From Streptomyces halstedii (GTDB taxonomy: Bacteria > Actinomycetota > Actinomycetes > Streptomycetales > Streptomycetaceae), in contig JOAZ01000018.1 of the NCBI GenBank assembly GCA_000720535.1, forward strand, positions 62,001 through 126,000: 64,000 nt of DNA. Direction: 5' to 3'. Made by a program: the position numbers and the translations under genes. Positions 8,665 through 17,950 of this stretch are shown piece by piece. Below the pieces are notes generated by a model. The model searched no databases, was not told the origin of the DNA, and saw only the letters and a list, made by a program, of their open reading frames with translations. Each line of letters starts with the position of its first letter. The stretch's first letter is position 1.

Positions 8665-9584
8665 CGTCGGCCCGAGGAGGGGACGCGCCGGCCGCCGGGG
8701 CGCGGGCGGTGCCGGCCGGGCGCTCGTCCACGCGGACCCTGCAGCGGCTGCTGCGCCAGCCGGCCTTCGTGGTCGGGGCGGTGATCACCTGCGTCTTCGT
8801 CGTCCTGGCGGTGGCCGCCCCGCTGCTGGCACCGCACGACCCGGGCGCGCCGCTGCTGCTGGACCAGGTGCGGGCGCAGGCCAACCCGGTGCCCGGCCCG
8901 CAGGACGGCTTCCCGCTGGGCGCCGACCCCGCCGGGCGGGACCTTCTGTCCCGGCTGCTGGTGGGGGCCCGCCAGACACTGATTGTGGGGGTCCTGGCGA
9001 CCCTGGGCGGGCTGCTGGGCGGGGCCGCCCTCGGCCTCCTGGCCGGGGTGTTCGCCGGGAAGACCGACACCCTGGTGATGCGGGTGGTCGACGTGATGCT
9101 CGCGATCCCCTCGCTGCTGATGGCCTTCTCCATCGCGGCGCTGTTCGCGCGGCCCAACGAGTGGACGCTCATCGTCGCCATCGCCATCGTGCAGATACCC
9201 GTCTTCGCCCGCCTCATGCGCGGCTCGATGCTGGTGCAGCGCGGCACCGACCACGTGCTCGCCGCCCGCGCCCTGGGGGTGCGGCCCTCAGCGGTCGTCT
9301 TCCGCCACATGGTGCCCAACGCCATGGGCCCGGTGATCGTCCAGGGAACGCTGAGCCTGGCCGTGTCCATCCTGGACGCCGCGGCCCTGTCGTTCCTGGG
9401 GCTGGGCAACCCCGACGACGCCAGCCCGGAGTGGGGCCAGATGCTCGGCGGCGCGCAGCAGTACTTCAACTCCTATCCCCATCTCGCGATCTACCCCGCG
9501 CTGTGCATCATCGTCGTGGCCCTCGGCTTCACGCTCGCCGGCGAGTCGCTCCGCGAGACCCTCGACCCGCGGACGCGGAGGTAG
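8661..9584 (+). CDS. ABC transporter permease, DppC type
   Basis: This 307-aa second membrane subunit of the importer has a cytoplasmic N-terminal extension of about 35 residues and then membrane helices starting at [26 protein letters not shown]. The DppC signature [14 protein letters not shown] is present near residue 94. The EAA-loop region [24 protein letters not shown] lies near 197. The C-terminus ETLDPRTRR is typical. It pairs with the DppB-type subunit to form the channel. It starts in an ATGA overlap and is followed by the first ATPase gene after two bases. Confidence 0.93.
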   Translation: MTSARGGDAPAAGARAVPAGRSSTRTLQRLLRQPAFVVGAVITCVFVVLAVAAPLLAPHDPGAPLLLDQVRAQANPVPGPQDGFPLGADPAGRDLLSRLLVGARQTLIVGVLATLGGLLGGAALGLLAGVFAGKTDTLVMRVVDVMLAIPSLLMAFSIAALFARPNEWTLIVAIAIVQIPVFARLMRGSMLVQRGTDHVLAARALGVRPSAVVFRHMVPNAMGPVIVQGTLSLAVSILDAAALSFLGLGNPDDASPEWGQMLGGAQQYFNSYPHLAIYPALCIIVVALGFTLAGESLRETLDPRTRR

Positions 9585-9586
9585 CG

Positions 9587-10636
9587 GTGACGAACCCAGG
9601 CACACACACGGCCCCTTCCCCGGGCGGGGGCAAGCTCCTGTCGGTGGAGGACCTCTCCGTCACCTTCACCCGGCCCGGGGCCGAGCCGTTCACCGCGGTC
9701 GACAGGGTGAGCTTCGACGTGGCGCCCGGCGAGGTCGTCGGCCTGGTCGGCGAGTCCGGCTGCGGCAAGTCGGTCACCTCGCTGGCCGTCATGGGACTGC
9801 TGCCCCGGCGCGGGACACAGGTGCGGGGACGGGCCGTGTTCGACGGCACCGACCTGCTCACGCTGTCGGACGGGGCGCTGCGCGACCGGCGCGGCGCCGA
9901 CCTCGCGATGATCTTCCAGGACCCGCTGTCCTCCCTCAACCCGGTGGTGCCGCTGGGCACCCAGGTCGCGGAGGTGATCCGGCGCCACCGGCGCACCGGC
10001 CGGGCGCAGGCGCTGCGCCGCGCGCAGGAGATGCTCGAACGGGTCGGCATCCCCGACCCGGGCCGCCGCATGCGCGAGTACCCGCACCAGGTGTCCGGCG
10101 GCATGCGCCAGCGGGTGCTGATCGCGACGGCCCTGGCCTGCGAGCCGCGGCTGCTGATCGCCGACGAGCCGACCACGGCCCTGGACGTGACCATCCAGGC
10201 GCAGATCCTCGCCCTGCTGAAGGAACTGGTCGTCGGCTCGGGCACCTCACTGATCATGATCACGCACGATCTGGGCGTGGTCGCGGGCCTGTGCGACTCG
10301 GTCAACGTGCTCTACGGCGGGCGGATCGTCGAACGGGCCGACCGCTACGACCTGTTCGACGGGCCCCGCCACCCCTACACCGGGGGCCTGCTGGCGTCCG
10401 TGCCGAGGCTGGACGGCGGGCAGCGGCGCCTGCACTCGATCCCCGGCTCCGTCGCGGACAACATCCCCTGGTCGCAGGGGTGCGCCTTCGCGCCGCGCTG
10501 CGCCGCCGCCACCGGGCTGTGCCGACGGGAGAGCCCGGTGTGGTCGGGGGAGGCCGGGCACCGGCTGCGCTGCCACCACCCCCTCCCGGCGGCGACGGCC
10601 GCACCGACGACCGGACCGAAGGAGCAGGCCCCATGA
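9587..10636 (+). CDS. ABC transporter ATP-binding protein, DppD type
   Basis: This 349-aa nucleotide-binding subunit has Walker A GESGCGKS near residue 58, a Q-loop in [12 protein letters not shown], the ABC signature VSGGMRQRV, Walker [13 protein letters not shown] and switch His in [11 protein letters not shown]. The C-terminal oligopeptide-transporter extension with a Cys-containing segment ([14 protein letters not shown]) is present and in characterised family members binds an iron-sulfur cluster. GTG 9587 starts two bases after the permease stop. The end overlaps the partner ATPase gene in an ATGA arrangement, consistent with a heterodimeric ATPase pair. Confidence 0.93.
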   Translation: MTNPGTHTAPSPGGGKLLSVEDLSVTFTRPGAEPFTAVDRVSFDVAPGEVVGLVGESGCGKSVTSLAVMGLLPRRGTQVRGRAVFDGTDLLTLSDGALRDRRGADLAMIFQDPLSSLNPVVPLGTQVAEVIRRHRRTGRAQALRRAQEMLERVGIPDPGRRMREYPHQVSGGMRQRVLIATALACEPRLLIADEPTTALDVTIQAQILALLKELVVGSGTSLIMITHDLGVVAGLCDSVNVLYGGRIVERADRYDLFDGPRHPYTGGLLASVPRLDGGQRRLHSIPGSVADNIPWSQGCAFAPRCAAATGLCRRESPVWSGEAGHRLRCHHPLPAATAAPTTGPKEQAP

Positions 10637-11724
10637 CGGCACAGACCCCCCGAGCCCACCCGGACCCGTCCGGGGAACCGCTCCTGGAGGTGCGCGGGCT
10701 GAAGGTCCACTTCCCGATCCGCCGCGGTGTCCTGTTCAGCCGCGCGGTCGGGCACGTGCACGCGGTGGACGGCGTCGATCTGCGAATCCGCCGGGGCGAG
10801 ACCTACGGACTGGTCGGGGAGTCCGGCTGCGGCAAGTCCACCTTCGGCAGGGCCGTGCTCCAGCTCACCCCCGTAACCGCCGGGGCGATCTTCTTCGGCG
10901 GGACGGACCTGCGCACCCTGCGCGGCGAAGCGCTCCGGCGGCAGCGGCGGCACCTGCAGATGGTGTTCCAGGACCCGCTGGGGAGCCTGGACCCGCGCCA
11001 GAGCGTGGAGCAGATGTTCCGCGAGGGCATGCGGGCCCACCGGCTGGCCGGGGAGGGCACCCCGGCACGGCTGCACGAACTGCTGGATTCGGTGGGCCTG
11101 CCGCGGACCGCGCTGGGCAAGTACCCGCACGAGTTCTCCGGGGGCCAGCGCCAGCGGATCGGCATCGCGCGGGCCCTGTCCGTCGAACCGCAGCTGATCG
11201 TCGCCGACGAACCGGTCAGCGCGCTGGACGTGTCCGTGCAGGCCCAGGTGATCAACCTGCTGGAGGACGTCCAGGAGCGGTTCGGGCTGACCTATCTGAT
11301 CATCGCTCACGACCTCGCCGTGATCCGGCACGTCAGCGACCGGATCGGGGTGATGTACCTGGGCGGGCTCGTCGAGGAGGCCCCGTCCCTGGAGCTGTTC
11401 GACGGACCGCTGCACCCCTACACCCGCGCGCTGCTGTCCGCGGTGCCGCACCCCGACCCGCGCCAGGAGGACGGCCGGGAGCAGATCCTGCTGCACGGCG
11501 ACCTCCCCAGCCCGGAGAACCCGCCGCCGGGCTGCCGCTTCAGCACCCGCTGCCCGTGGAAGCAGCCCTCGCGCTGCGACAGCGAGCGGCCCGCGCTGCG
11601 GACGGTCGAGGTGCCCGGGGCGGGCCCGGGGCACCGGGTGGCCTGCCACTGGGCCGAGCAGATCCACGCGGGCGGGATACGGCCCGCCGCCCCGTCCGCG
11701 GGGGCCGCGGGGAACGGGGGCTGA
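10633..11724 (+). CDS. ABC transporter ATP-binding protein, DppF type
   Basis: This 363-aa partner ATPase carries Walker [10 protein letters not shown] near residue 60, [15 protein letters not shown], the signature [15 protein letters not shown], Walker [13 protein letters not shown] and switch His [11 protein letters not shown]. The [13 protein letters not shown] segment and the Cys-rich tail ([16 protein letters not shown]) are typical of the Opp/Dpp F subunit. It starts at ATG 10633 overlapping the DppD-type stop. It is the last transporter gene; the regulator begins about 50 bp downstream with its own ribosome binding site (GGGAGGAG), so co-transcription is likely. Confidence 0.93.
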   Translation: MTAQTPRAHPDPSGEPLLEVRGLKVHFPIRRGVLFSRAVGHVHAVDGVDLRIRRGETYGLVGESGCGKSTFGRAVLQLTPVTAGAIFFGGTDLRTLRGEALRRQRRHLQMVFQDPLGSLDPRQSVEQMFREGMRAHRLAGEGTPARLHELLDSVGLPRTALGKYPHEFSGGQRQRIGIARALSVEPQLIVADEPVSALDVSVQAQVINLLEDVQERFGLTYLIIAHDLAVIRHVSDRIGVMYLGGLVEEAPSLELFDGPLHPYTRALLSAVPHPDPRQEDGREQILLHGDLPSPENPPPGCRFSTRCPWKQPSRCDSERPALRTVEVPGAGPGHRVACHWAEQIHAGGIRPAAPSAGAAGNGG

Positions 11725-11773
11725 GGATGGCGTCAGCGGTGCGGGGCTCTCCCCGCGGACGGGAGGAGCCACG

Positions 11774-13018
11774 GTGAACGGACTCCTGGCCCAGCACCTC
11801 CAGGAACTGGTGCAGTCGCTGGCCGCGTCGCTGGACGTCCCGGTGGAGCTGACCGACCTCCATCTGCACCGCGTCGCCCGGTCCGTCCCGAACGCCTCCC
11901 CGGACGACGTCCACGCCGAGCCGGTCTCACCGCGCCATCTCGGGCTGAGCACCCGCGCGGTGACCCGGATCTCCGTGCCGGTGTACATCGGCGGCAGTGT
12001 GGAGCTGGGAATACCGTCGACGCTCGTGCTCCCGGTCAGCTCGCCGGGGTCGGCGCCGTCGCTGCTGCTCTGGATCACCTGTGCGCGGGGGCCGCTGTCC
12101 TCCGAGCGGGTGGAGAGCGTGAGCCGGATCGCCGAGGCGAGCGTGCACGCGCTGGAGGGTGCCGGGCTGCTCGTCCCGCCGGAGTGGGCCGACGACCACG
12201 TCGGGCGGGCCTTCGCGACGGGGGACCTGGAGACGCTGGACGTGCTGCTGGGCCGGGCGATCCGCGAGGGCCGGCTCCAGCACGACGACTCCTTCGTCTG
12301 CCTCGCCCTGTCCATGCCCGCCGCGATCGACGCCCGGTCGGCCGCCCCCGCGACGCGGGGGCGCCTGGCGGCGCTGACCAACCGGTTCGCCGAGGCCCAT
12401 CCGCGCAAGCGGTGCCTGATCGCGTTCAGCGGGTCGGTCAGTTTCGCGCTCCTCGCGCCGTATCCGCGCGACGTGCACGACGCGCTGCCCGAACTCCTGG
12501 CGACGAAGGCCGCGGACCTCGTCTTCCGGTCACGGCCCCAGGGGGTGGACGTGCCGTGGCTGGTCGCGGCCAGCACCGTGGTCTCGGGCCGGGCCAGCGC
12601 GGCCGTGTGGCAGGCGCGGCAGAGCCTGGACCTGGGCGACAGCCTGGGCTGGAAGCACCAGGTGATCCGCTGGGACAGCACCGGGCACATGTCGGGGCTC
12701 GCGGCGGTCCCCACCAACATCCTGGCGCACCACTTCGTCAGCCCGCCGCTGAGGTGGCTGCTGGAGGACGAGTCGGCCGCCGCGCTCGTCGAGACGCTCC
12801 GGGCGTACCTGACGACGGCGGGCAACGTGAAGCAGGTCGCGGCCGACCTGTATCTGCACCGGGCGACGGTATACCACCGGATCAGGAAGGTCGAGGAGCG
12901 CCTGGGCATCGACCTGTTCAGCGGCGGCGGGCGGCTGGAGGCGCACGCGGGGCTGCTCGCGGCGGACATCGTGGCGAGCCGGCTGGCCGTCGGGGACCGC
13001 GGCGGCACCCGCCGATGA
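11774..13018 (+). CDS. PucR-family transcriptional regulator
   Basis: This 414-aa DNA-binding regulator has the C-terminal helix-turn-helix of PucR/CdaR proteins: ETLRAYLTTAGNVKQVAADL then HRATVYHRIRKVEERLGIDL near residues 345-378. The central part resembles the GGDEF-like region of this family. Bacillus PucR controls purine and allantoin catabolism, so its placement directly behind an allantoicase-containing operon supports a local role. GTG 11774 follows GGGAGGAGCC. The operator is not known; a symmetric element upstream of the operon at 1213-1245 is one possibility. Confidence 0.85.
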   Translation: MNGLLAQHLQELVQSLAASLDVPVELTDLHLHRVARSVPNASPDDVHAEPVSPRHLGLSTRAVTRISVPVYIGGSVELGIPSTLVLPVSSPGSAPSLLLWITCARGPLSSERVESVSRIAEASVHALEGAGLLVPPEWADDHVGRAFATGDLETLDVLLGRAIREGRLQHDDSFVCLALSMPAAIDARSAAPATRGRLAALTNRFAEAHPRKRCLIAFSGSVSFALLAPYPRDVHDALPELLATKAADLVFRSRPQGVDVPWLVAASTVVSGRASAAVWQARQSLDLGDSLGWKHQVIRWDSTGHMSGLAAVPTNILAHHFVSPPLRWLLEDESAAALVETLRAYLTTAGNVKQVAADLYLHRATVYHRIRKVEERLGIDLFSGGGRLEAHAGLLAADIVASRLAVGDRGGTRR

Positions 13019-13339
13019 GGCGGTGGCGGGCAGCATGGCAGCCGCGGCCAGGACGAGCAGCGCGGTGTAGGCCCGGGCGTGGGCGCGGTCGGTGATCCGC
13101 ACAGGGCGGCGGCGCAGGACGGCGATCACCGGCAGACCGCCGAGGAGCAGCGCGGTGGCGGCGCGGAGGTCGACGAGGCCCACCAGGTGGGGGTGCGCGG
13201 CGGCGGTGGGGGCGGCCGCGAGCAGAAGGAGCAGGGGGGTGGCGCCGCGGAGCGCGAGGAGGGTCCGCCGTGGTGTGACGGCTGTCGCGAAGCCCGCGTT
13301 GACCACCATGACCAGGGCGTTCAAGGCCTTCGACATCAC
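13015..13339 (-). pseudogene. Small membrane protein, 3' end lost
   Basis: From ATG 13339 (or 13336) the minus strand encodes about 108 residues with strong G/C third-position bias and three hydrophobic stretches (LNALVMVVNAGFATAV, TPLLLLLAAAPTAAA, AYTALLVLAAAAMLPA). This is typical of a genuine small membrane protein. Beyond 13015 the open frame continues only antisense to the PucR gene and loses that character, reading until 12530. The sensible interpretation is a gene whose 3' end was removed where it meets the PucR gene. I do not recognise the family, and expression is uncertain. Confidence 0.45.
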
Positions 13340-13402
13340 CTTCGACGGCCGACTCTCCGCAGCCCGACAGTAACCCTCAACAACCCGGGATACACCGCTC
13401 GT

Positions 13403-14497
13403 TTGGCTCTGTCACGTAATCGGTGGCAGCGCTGTGTGGTGATCAGTGGAGCAGAATTCGCTGGCGGAGCAGGGGGAACCCGGCTCGGCCGTGCATCTGC
13501 CTCGTGATCTTCTTGGTTCGCGTGTTGACGCCCTCGGTGCGGCCGTTGTGGTAGGGGGTGGTGAGTCCGGCGTCGACGGCGGCATGGTCGAGCTCAAGAC
13601 CGTTCGTGAAGGAGTGCGGATGGGGCAGGTCGGCGGCGCGAACTCCCTCGATCCAGTCGGTGAGCTTTGAGTCGTTGCCCTCGGCCGGGGTCAGCAGCTG
13701 CGTGAACTCGCCCGTCAGGCACGCGAGTTCGGCGGTCCGGGGGGGGGACAAGCCTTTGTGAGCTCCCGCAGTAGTGCGGCGTCCTTGTCACGCAGGTTCT
13801 CGGGGCGGGTGAAGAGGAGGCGGGCGAAGCGCTGCCGGGTGGTGACGGGCCGGTCGCCCTCGGCACGGCCCTGGGTGATGTAGCGGACCAGGAGGTTCGC
13901 GTTCCCGGTGTAACCCAGCTCCTTTGTCTCCCGCAGGAGGTGAGTGATGGGCGCAGCGGGATCTTCGCTTCGACATCGGCGCAGGTAGTCGCGGCAGGGG
14001 TCGACGAGCGTGGGCCGGTACCGAGGCGCGCGGCGCTCGGTGGTGGGCTCCTTCTTGCGGGCGTGCCGCTTGACGGTGTTCAGTGCTACGTCGAGGCGGC
14101 GGGAGCATTCGAGCAGGCCGACGCCCTTGTCGAGCAGGTTGTGGACCTGCTGCCAGCGCTCGCGGGGCGTCTGCTCACGTACGCCGCCGTGTCGGGCGGG
14201 GGTTCACGGCGGTGACCCAGCAGGCGGCGTGGGAGCGGACTTCGGCCAGGGCCTTGCCGCACAGGTTGGACCAGAGGTGCCACCTGCCGCTGACCCACAC
14301 CGCTTCGGGCAGGGCCTGGCGGATCGCCTCGCCGTAGGAGACGGAGCCGTCGCGGCAGACGTATACGGCCCCTGGGTGCTCGCGCAGCCATGCGGTCAGG
14401 GTCTGAGTGGTGCGGTCGGGCAGGACATCGATCCGCTCACCGGTCCCGGCATCGATGATCACGGCGGCGTAGCGGTGCCGGCGCTTGAGGCATTCGG
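13403..14497 (-). pseudogene. ISL3-family transposase remnant
   Basis: Pieces in several frames on the minus strand match an ISL3 transposase. One is RYAAVIIDAGTGERIDVLPD...LREHPGAVYVCRDGSVSYGEAIRQALP...RWHLWSNL (14490-14240), and another is the C-terminal part ending YHNGRTEGVNTRTKKITRQMHGRAGFPLLRQRILL (13751-13443). The HGR-EG-N-KIK-type ending is characteristic of the family. The frame changes at about 14215, 13850 and 13740, and the N-terminal zinc-finger part is missing beyond 14497. The left end near 13403 (GGCTCTGTCACG) may be an IS terminus. The element cannot be autonomous. Confidence 0.75.
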
Positions 14498-14523
14498 CCC
14501 TCCAACAGGTCTACGAGAGATGC

Positions 14524-14551
14524 AAGGCCCGGACCAGGTGGTCCGGGCCTT
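14524..14551. terminator. Hairpin, 12-bp stem
   Basis: AAGGCCCGGACC (14524-14535) pairs perfectly with 14540-14551 around the loop AGGT. It follows the broken end of the transposase remnant and probably terminates transcription from a gene that has since been lost. Confidence 0.6.
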
Positions 14552-14713
14552 CGCCATGCCACCGGGAAATCCCCTCCCGGCCACTGCTGTCCACGGGCTC
14601 CCCGACGGCCCCAGGGGGTGAAGAAGCCGCTCGCGAACCAGGCCGAGACGTAAGCACCCGCGACCTGTCACGGTCCCGCCCGAATCAACGAACTCCCGTT
14701 GGAGGACATTCCC

Positions 14714-15181
14714 ATGAGCACCCACCAGGCACCCGGGGCAGTGAACGAGCCGACCGGGCCTACGCTGGTAGGAACACCACCCTGGGCCCGGGTCGAGACC
14801 CCACAGGGACGCGCTCACGCAGAGAGCCGCAGCAGGACCGCCGACCGCGCGGCGCACACCCCCGCGGACGACACCACGCAGGTGTCCGCTGTCCTCGATC
14901 CCTCTGCTCAAAGGAGCAGCATCATGACCCGGGACAACGTTCCCAACGGCACTCAGCCGCCCCTTGACGAAGCTCCCGAGCGTTCTGACCCAGTCAGGCG
15001 GGTCGGCGAGGAACTCTTCCGTCAGACGGGCCAGAGCCGTCCGCGCAGTGCCCGGGGCCGCACCCTGGGCAACACCTCGGACTATCGCGGCGGGTACACC
15101 GGCGCCGATGGCCGCTGCCGAACGGGGGGCGTCGGGTCCGCCGGCTGGACCGGTACGGCACCGGACGGCGGCTGGGCGTGA
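14714..15181 (+). CDS. Orphan protein with Gly/Tyr-rich C-terminal tail
   Basis: This 155-aa frame starts at ATG 14714 behind a good site (GGAGGACATTCCC). A second, equally good start lies inside it: AAAGGAGCAGCATC precedes ATG 14924 and would give an 85-aa product. The sequence is hydrophilic and shows no domain I recognise. The last 40 residues are rich in Gly, Thr and Tyr (NTSDYRGGYTGADGRCRTGG) with one Cys. A strong terminator follows 27 bp after the stop, which supports a real transcription unit. Its neighbours are insertion sequence remnants, so it may be a stranded piece of a larger locus. A modified peptide precursor is conceivable but nothing nearby would modify it. Confidence 0.5.
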   Translation: MSTHQAPGAVNEPTGPTLVGTPPWARVETPQGRAHAESRSRTADRAAHTPADDTTQVSAVLDPSAQRSSIMTRDNVPNGTQPPLDEAPERSDPVRRVGEELFRQTGQSRPRSARGRTLGNTSDYRGGYTGADGRCRTGGVGSAGWTGTAPDGGWA

Positions 15182-15207
15182 GCCGGGCTCTGTGGGATTG
15201 ATAGCCG

Positions 15208-15238
15208 GAGGCCGGGCAGGGGTGTCCTGCCCGGCCTC
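15208..15238. terminator. Terminator hairpin, 13-bp stem
   Basis: GAGGCCGGGCAGG (15208-15220) pairs perfectly with 15226-15238 around GGTGT. It lies just after the orphan gene ending at 15181 and is oriented to stop its transcription. Confidence 0.7.
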
Positions 15239-15307
15239 TCCATCGGTCCGACCCCGATGCGGGGTGAATGGCGGAGGCGGTGCGTTTCTCCTTGACCTGA
15301 GCTGAGG

Positions 15308-16099
15308 TCAAGGGGTGGCAGCCTCGGGGATCGTCCCGTCGCTGTCGTCCACTCCACTCGGTGGGCTCCACCGCACCGGGTGCGCGCCATCGGGTCCACT
15401 CAGTGGCCGGCCTCTCGGCCGCGGTGCGGTCCAGGTTGTTGTGGGCGGTGCGCCTGCCGGTCGTCCGGGCGCACCGGGTGCGGCGTCGCGGTGCCCGGCG
15501 TCGAGGAACCGGCCGATCATGCGGGCGGCCAGTTCCGGCTTGGTGGCGAAGACGGTATCCTCGCCCAGGCCTGCGGCCCGGCAGCGGTCCGGGCCGCACG
15601 TCCAGGAGCGCGGGATGTACAGCTCACGGCCCACCGCGGCGTATCCCCGCTCGCCCGCGTAGACGAGGTAGACCGCGACCTGGGAGTTCTCGATCCTGCC
15701 CGCGGTGCCGGTGTACTGGCGTTGGACGGCGACGGTGTGGGTGCCTTTCTTCAGGTCCCCGGTCTCGTCGACGACCAGCACCGCGGCCTCGTCGTGGAGG
15801 TGCTCGACGACGTATGCGCGCACGTCGTCGCGGACGGCATCGGCATCCCAGGAAGCCCGGCCGAGTAGATGCTGCATGCCGTCCGGACTCGCCTCCCCGG
15901 CCCACTCGGCAATGCTCCAGCAGTTCTTGCGCGGCAGGTCCGACAGCAGCCCCAGCACCAAGTCCCGCACCCGGCGCCGGGGTTCAACCCGCGCGAACCG
16001 GCCCGCTATCCGGGCCATCAGGCCCTCGAATGCCTCCTGCCAGCGGGCAGGGTCTACGCTGTGGCCCGCGGCCACCGCCTGATCTTCGTTTGTCGACAC
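15308..16099 (-). pseudogene. IS701-family transposase, C-terminal half missing
   Basis: From GTG 16099 about 205 residues match the N-terminal half of Streptomyces IS701-type transposases. These include RRRVRDLVLGLLSDLPRKN, SIAEWAGEASPDGMQHLL, the catalytic Asp region VLVVDETGDLKKGTHTVAV, the QYTGTAGRIENSQVAVYL segment and RELYIPRSWT. After MIGRFLDAGHRD the frame becomes low-complexity Pro/Gly/Arg, and the usual total of about 400 residues is not reached. The second half, including the remaining catalytic acids, is gone. A small inverted repeat (15291-15298 with 15305-15312) lies at the broken side. The remnant is inactive. Confidence 0.8.
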
Positions 16100-16133
16100 A
16101 ACTAACGATGATCAACGGTGGCCGTCTCCGTCT

Positions 16134-16478
16134 CTACGCCATCCAGCAGTACAGGCGGTGGTCCCGCCCGCCGATGCCGCGAGCCAACCGGGCCAGATCA
16201 CTCAGAATCTTGGTCGCGATCTCCTGGTCAAGCGCCTCACCATCCGCCGCCCGCTCCTGAACCCACAGCCGACTGACGTTGACAAGCCGGGACTGGTTGG
16301 CAGCGGCAAGAGCGTCCTGAAGGACTTGGGAAACGGCGAAGACCACGGGGCCCTCCCAGCCGTCGGAGCCAGCGACGGCTTCGGGCTCATCAGCGGTAAC
16401 CAGTTCGTCAAAGCTCCGACCAGTGAAGATGCCCTCCCACTCGATCAGCGCCTCTTCAGCATCGAAGTTGCCGTACAC
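16134..16478 (-). pseudogene. Hypothetical protein, probably 5'-truncated
   Basis: GTG 16478 opens a 114-aa frame with good codon bias and no recognisable domain (DAEEALIEWEGIFTGRSFDE near residue 6, RLYCWMA at the end). It begins abruptly, without a ribosome binding site, exactly where a fragment of an ABC permease gene read on the same strand ends. It therefore looks like the 3' part of a gene joined to foreign sequence by a deletion. The function is unknown. Confidence 0.45.
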
Positions 16479-16745
16479 CAGGGAACGCGATCACCAGCGG
16501 CAACAGCGCGAGCAGCGAACCGAGCACCGTCAGGGAGTAGTGGTCGGGGTTGATGGGGGCGGCCGCGTACCAGCTGTGCAGGCCGAGGCTGAGCGGACAC
16601 AGCGACTTGTCGGACAGCATCACCAGAGCAGGAAGAAGTTGTTCCAGATCGCCGCGAGCTGGAACAGGAGGATCGTCACATACCCGGAGGCGATCATCCT
16701 GAGCCCGACCGAGAGGAAGCTCCGCAGTTCGTTCGGTCGACTCAG
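16478..16745 (-). pseudogene. Carbohydrate ABC transporter permease fragment
   Basis: Two frames joined at about 16638 on the minus strand reproduce the C-terminal third of a MalG-type sugar permease. The upstream frame gives the EAA-loop end and helix GLRMIASGYVTILLFQLAAIWNNFF. The downstream frame gives ALVMLSDKSLCPLSLGLHSWYAAAPINPDHYSLTVLGSLLALLPLVIAF. The frameshift falls at TTCTTCCTGCTCTGGTGA. Both ends are cut: the left side joins the hypothetical gene at about 16478 and the right side fades before 16750. It is a non-functional relic of a sugar uptake operon. Confidence 0.75.
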
Positions 16746-16805
16746 CCCACGAGCGCCCTGGAGAGGGGTTCCCGGCCGGCCCGACTCGCCTCTCAACAAG
16801 CGGCC

Positions 16806-17660
16806 TCACTGGGCGCGGCAGGTCCTCAGGTAGCTGAGGAACGATATTTGCAGCCCGGTCACGTGCGTTTCGTGCATGAGCGCACTGGTGACGGAGCCGC
16901 CCCGTGAGGTGAGGCGGTGGAGGAATGTGGCCACGTTCTTGGAGAGATTCTGGTAGACGGCCAGGTCTCCGAGGATCTCTCGGTCGTTGAAGGTCACGTG
17001 GAGCTTGGTGGCGGGCTGGGTGTCACCCATGGCTTCAAGGAGGGCGAAGACCTGGCTGTCGGAGTTGAGGACGCCGGGGCTGCCCGCGCCGATGCTCTCG
17101 AAGAAGGTGCTTTTGGTGAGCCAGGCGTAGAGGCTGAAGAGTCCGCCGTAGGAGTAGCCGAAGAGGCCGTGACCGCTTGGAGCGGTGCTGTAGTCGCGTT
17201 CGATCCTCGGGTGCAGGTCGTCGGTGATGAAGTCCAGGAACATGTCGGCGCGGCTGTCGCCCAGTTCGGCGAGGTAGGCGTCGGCTTGCCCGCGAGTCAT
17301 CACACCTGATTCCACCCCCGTCTCCACCGCGTCGATGTACTCCTTCGCGATGGGTTCGCCGGGGGGCACGAGGTCGCGGTTGCGCAGTTCTTCCCAGCGC
17401 TCCGCTTCCTTCCCCGCGTATCCGACGCTGACTTGGACGTAGGGCTGAATCGGCTGCAGCGGGTCCAGCTGCGTGACGATGAGTGGGGCGGTCATCCCCA
17501 CGGTCCAGTTGCCGTCGAGGACGTACACGACAGGTGCTTGCGCCGCGGCAGGATCGTAGTTCGGTGGCGTGGTGACCCAAATGCCGTAGTCGTGCCCACC
17601 GCTGGAGCGCATCACGAAGTAGTCAGTGTGGGCCAGACAGCCCTGCCACATAGTGCTCAT
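16806..17660 (-). CDS. Putative esterase (alpha/beta hydrolase, esterase D/IroE-like)
   Basis: The 284-aa protein has the putative-esterase layout: HDYGIWVTTPPNYD near residue 20, YVLDGNWTVG near 43, the nucleophile elbow GYSYGGLFSLYA near 175 and a late His in HETHVTGLQISFLSYL. It has no signal peptide, so it is presumably cytoplasmic. ATG 17660 was chosen because GAAGGACTTCAG precedes it and the family N-terminus fits; the frame is open much further upstream but with poor composition. It is transcribed divergently from a TetR-type regulator about 290 bp away, which likely controls it. The substrate is unknown; this family includes siderophore esterases. Confidence 0.8.
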   Translation of the reverse strand: MSTMWQGCLAHTDYFVMRSSGGHDYGIWVTTPPNYDPAAAQAPVVYVLDGNWTVGMTAPLIVTQLDPLQPIQPYVQVSVGYAGKEAERWEELRNRDLVPPGEPIAKEYIDAVETGVESGVMTRGQADAYLAELGDSRADMFLDFITDDLHPRIERDYSTAPSGHGLFGYSYGGLFSLYAWLTKSTFFESIGAGSPGVLNSDSQVFALLEAMGDTQPATKLHVTFNDREILGDLAVYQNLSKNVATFLHRLTSRGGSVTSALMHETHVTGLQISFLSYLRTCRAQ

Positions 17661-17925
17661 CTGAAGTCCTTCACGATCTGGCCGACCTGGTCGACGAGGA
17701 CGGCGTTGGTGAGGCCGGGGCGCGGTTCCCGGCCTTCGAGGGTTGCGATTCCACAGAATGAGGACTGACTTCACGCCCGTGCCGGAAGCATCGGGCCGCG
17801 TGATGCCGTTGTCGGCGGTGACATCGACGCCGCACGGCTGCTGCCCGAGCAGACCCCAAGGCCGCTCCTCCGCACCGCAAGCTGACCGCGACCATGTGCG
17901 AAACAGCGCCAGGCCGCCTATCATT

Positions 17926-17942
17926 TTTATCCAATGGATAAA
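17926..17942. promoter_or_regulatory. Palindromic operator of the TetR/esterase pair
   Basis: TTTATCCAATGGATAAA is a 7-3-7 perfect palindrome lying 8 bp before the GTG start of the TetR-family gene, in the intergenic region shared with the esterase gene. The AT-rich sequence stands out from its surroundings. This position fits autoregulation by the TetR protein. Confidence 0.6.
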
Positions 17943-17950
17943 CTGTAGGA

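Noticed and set aside
10375-13008. 877-aa open frame antisense to the DppF-type ATPase and PucR genes
   Set aside because: It lies opposite two clear genes, and its composition is the reverse-frame shadow expected in high-GC DNA.
14924-15181. Second lanthipeptide-like precursor
   Set aside because: It has only one Cys, lacks any leader motif such as FxLD, and has no modification genes nearby.
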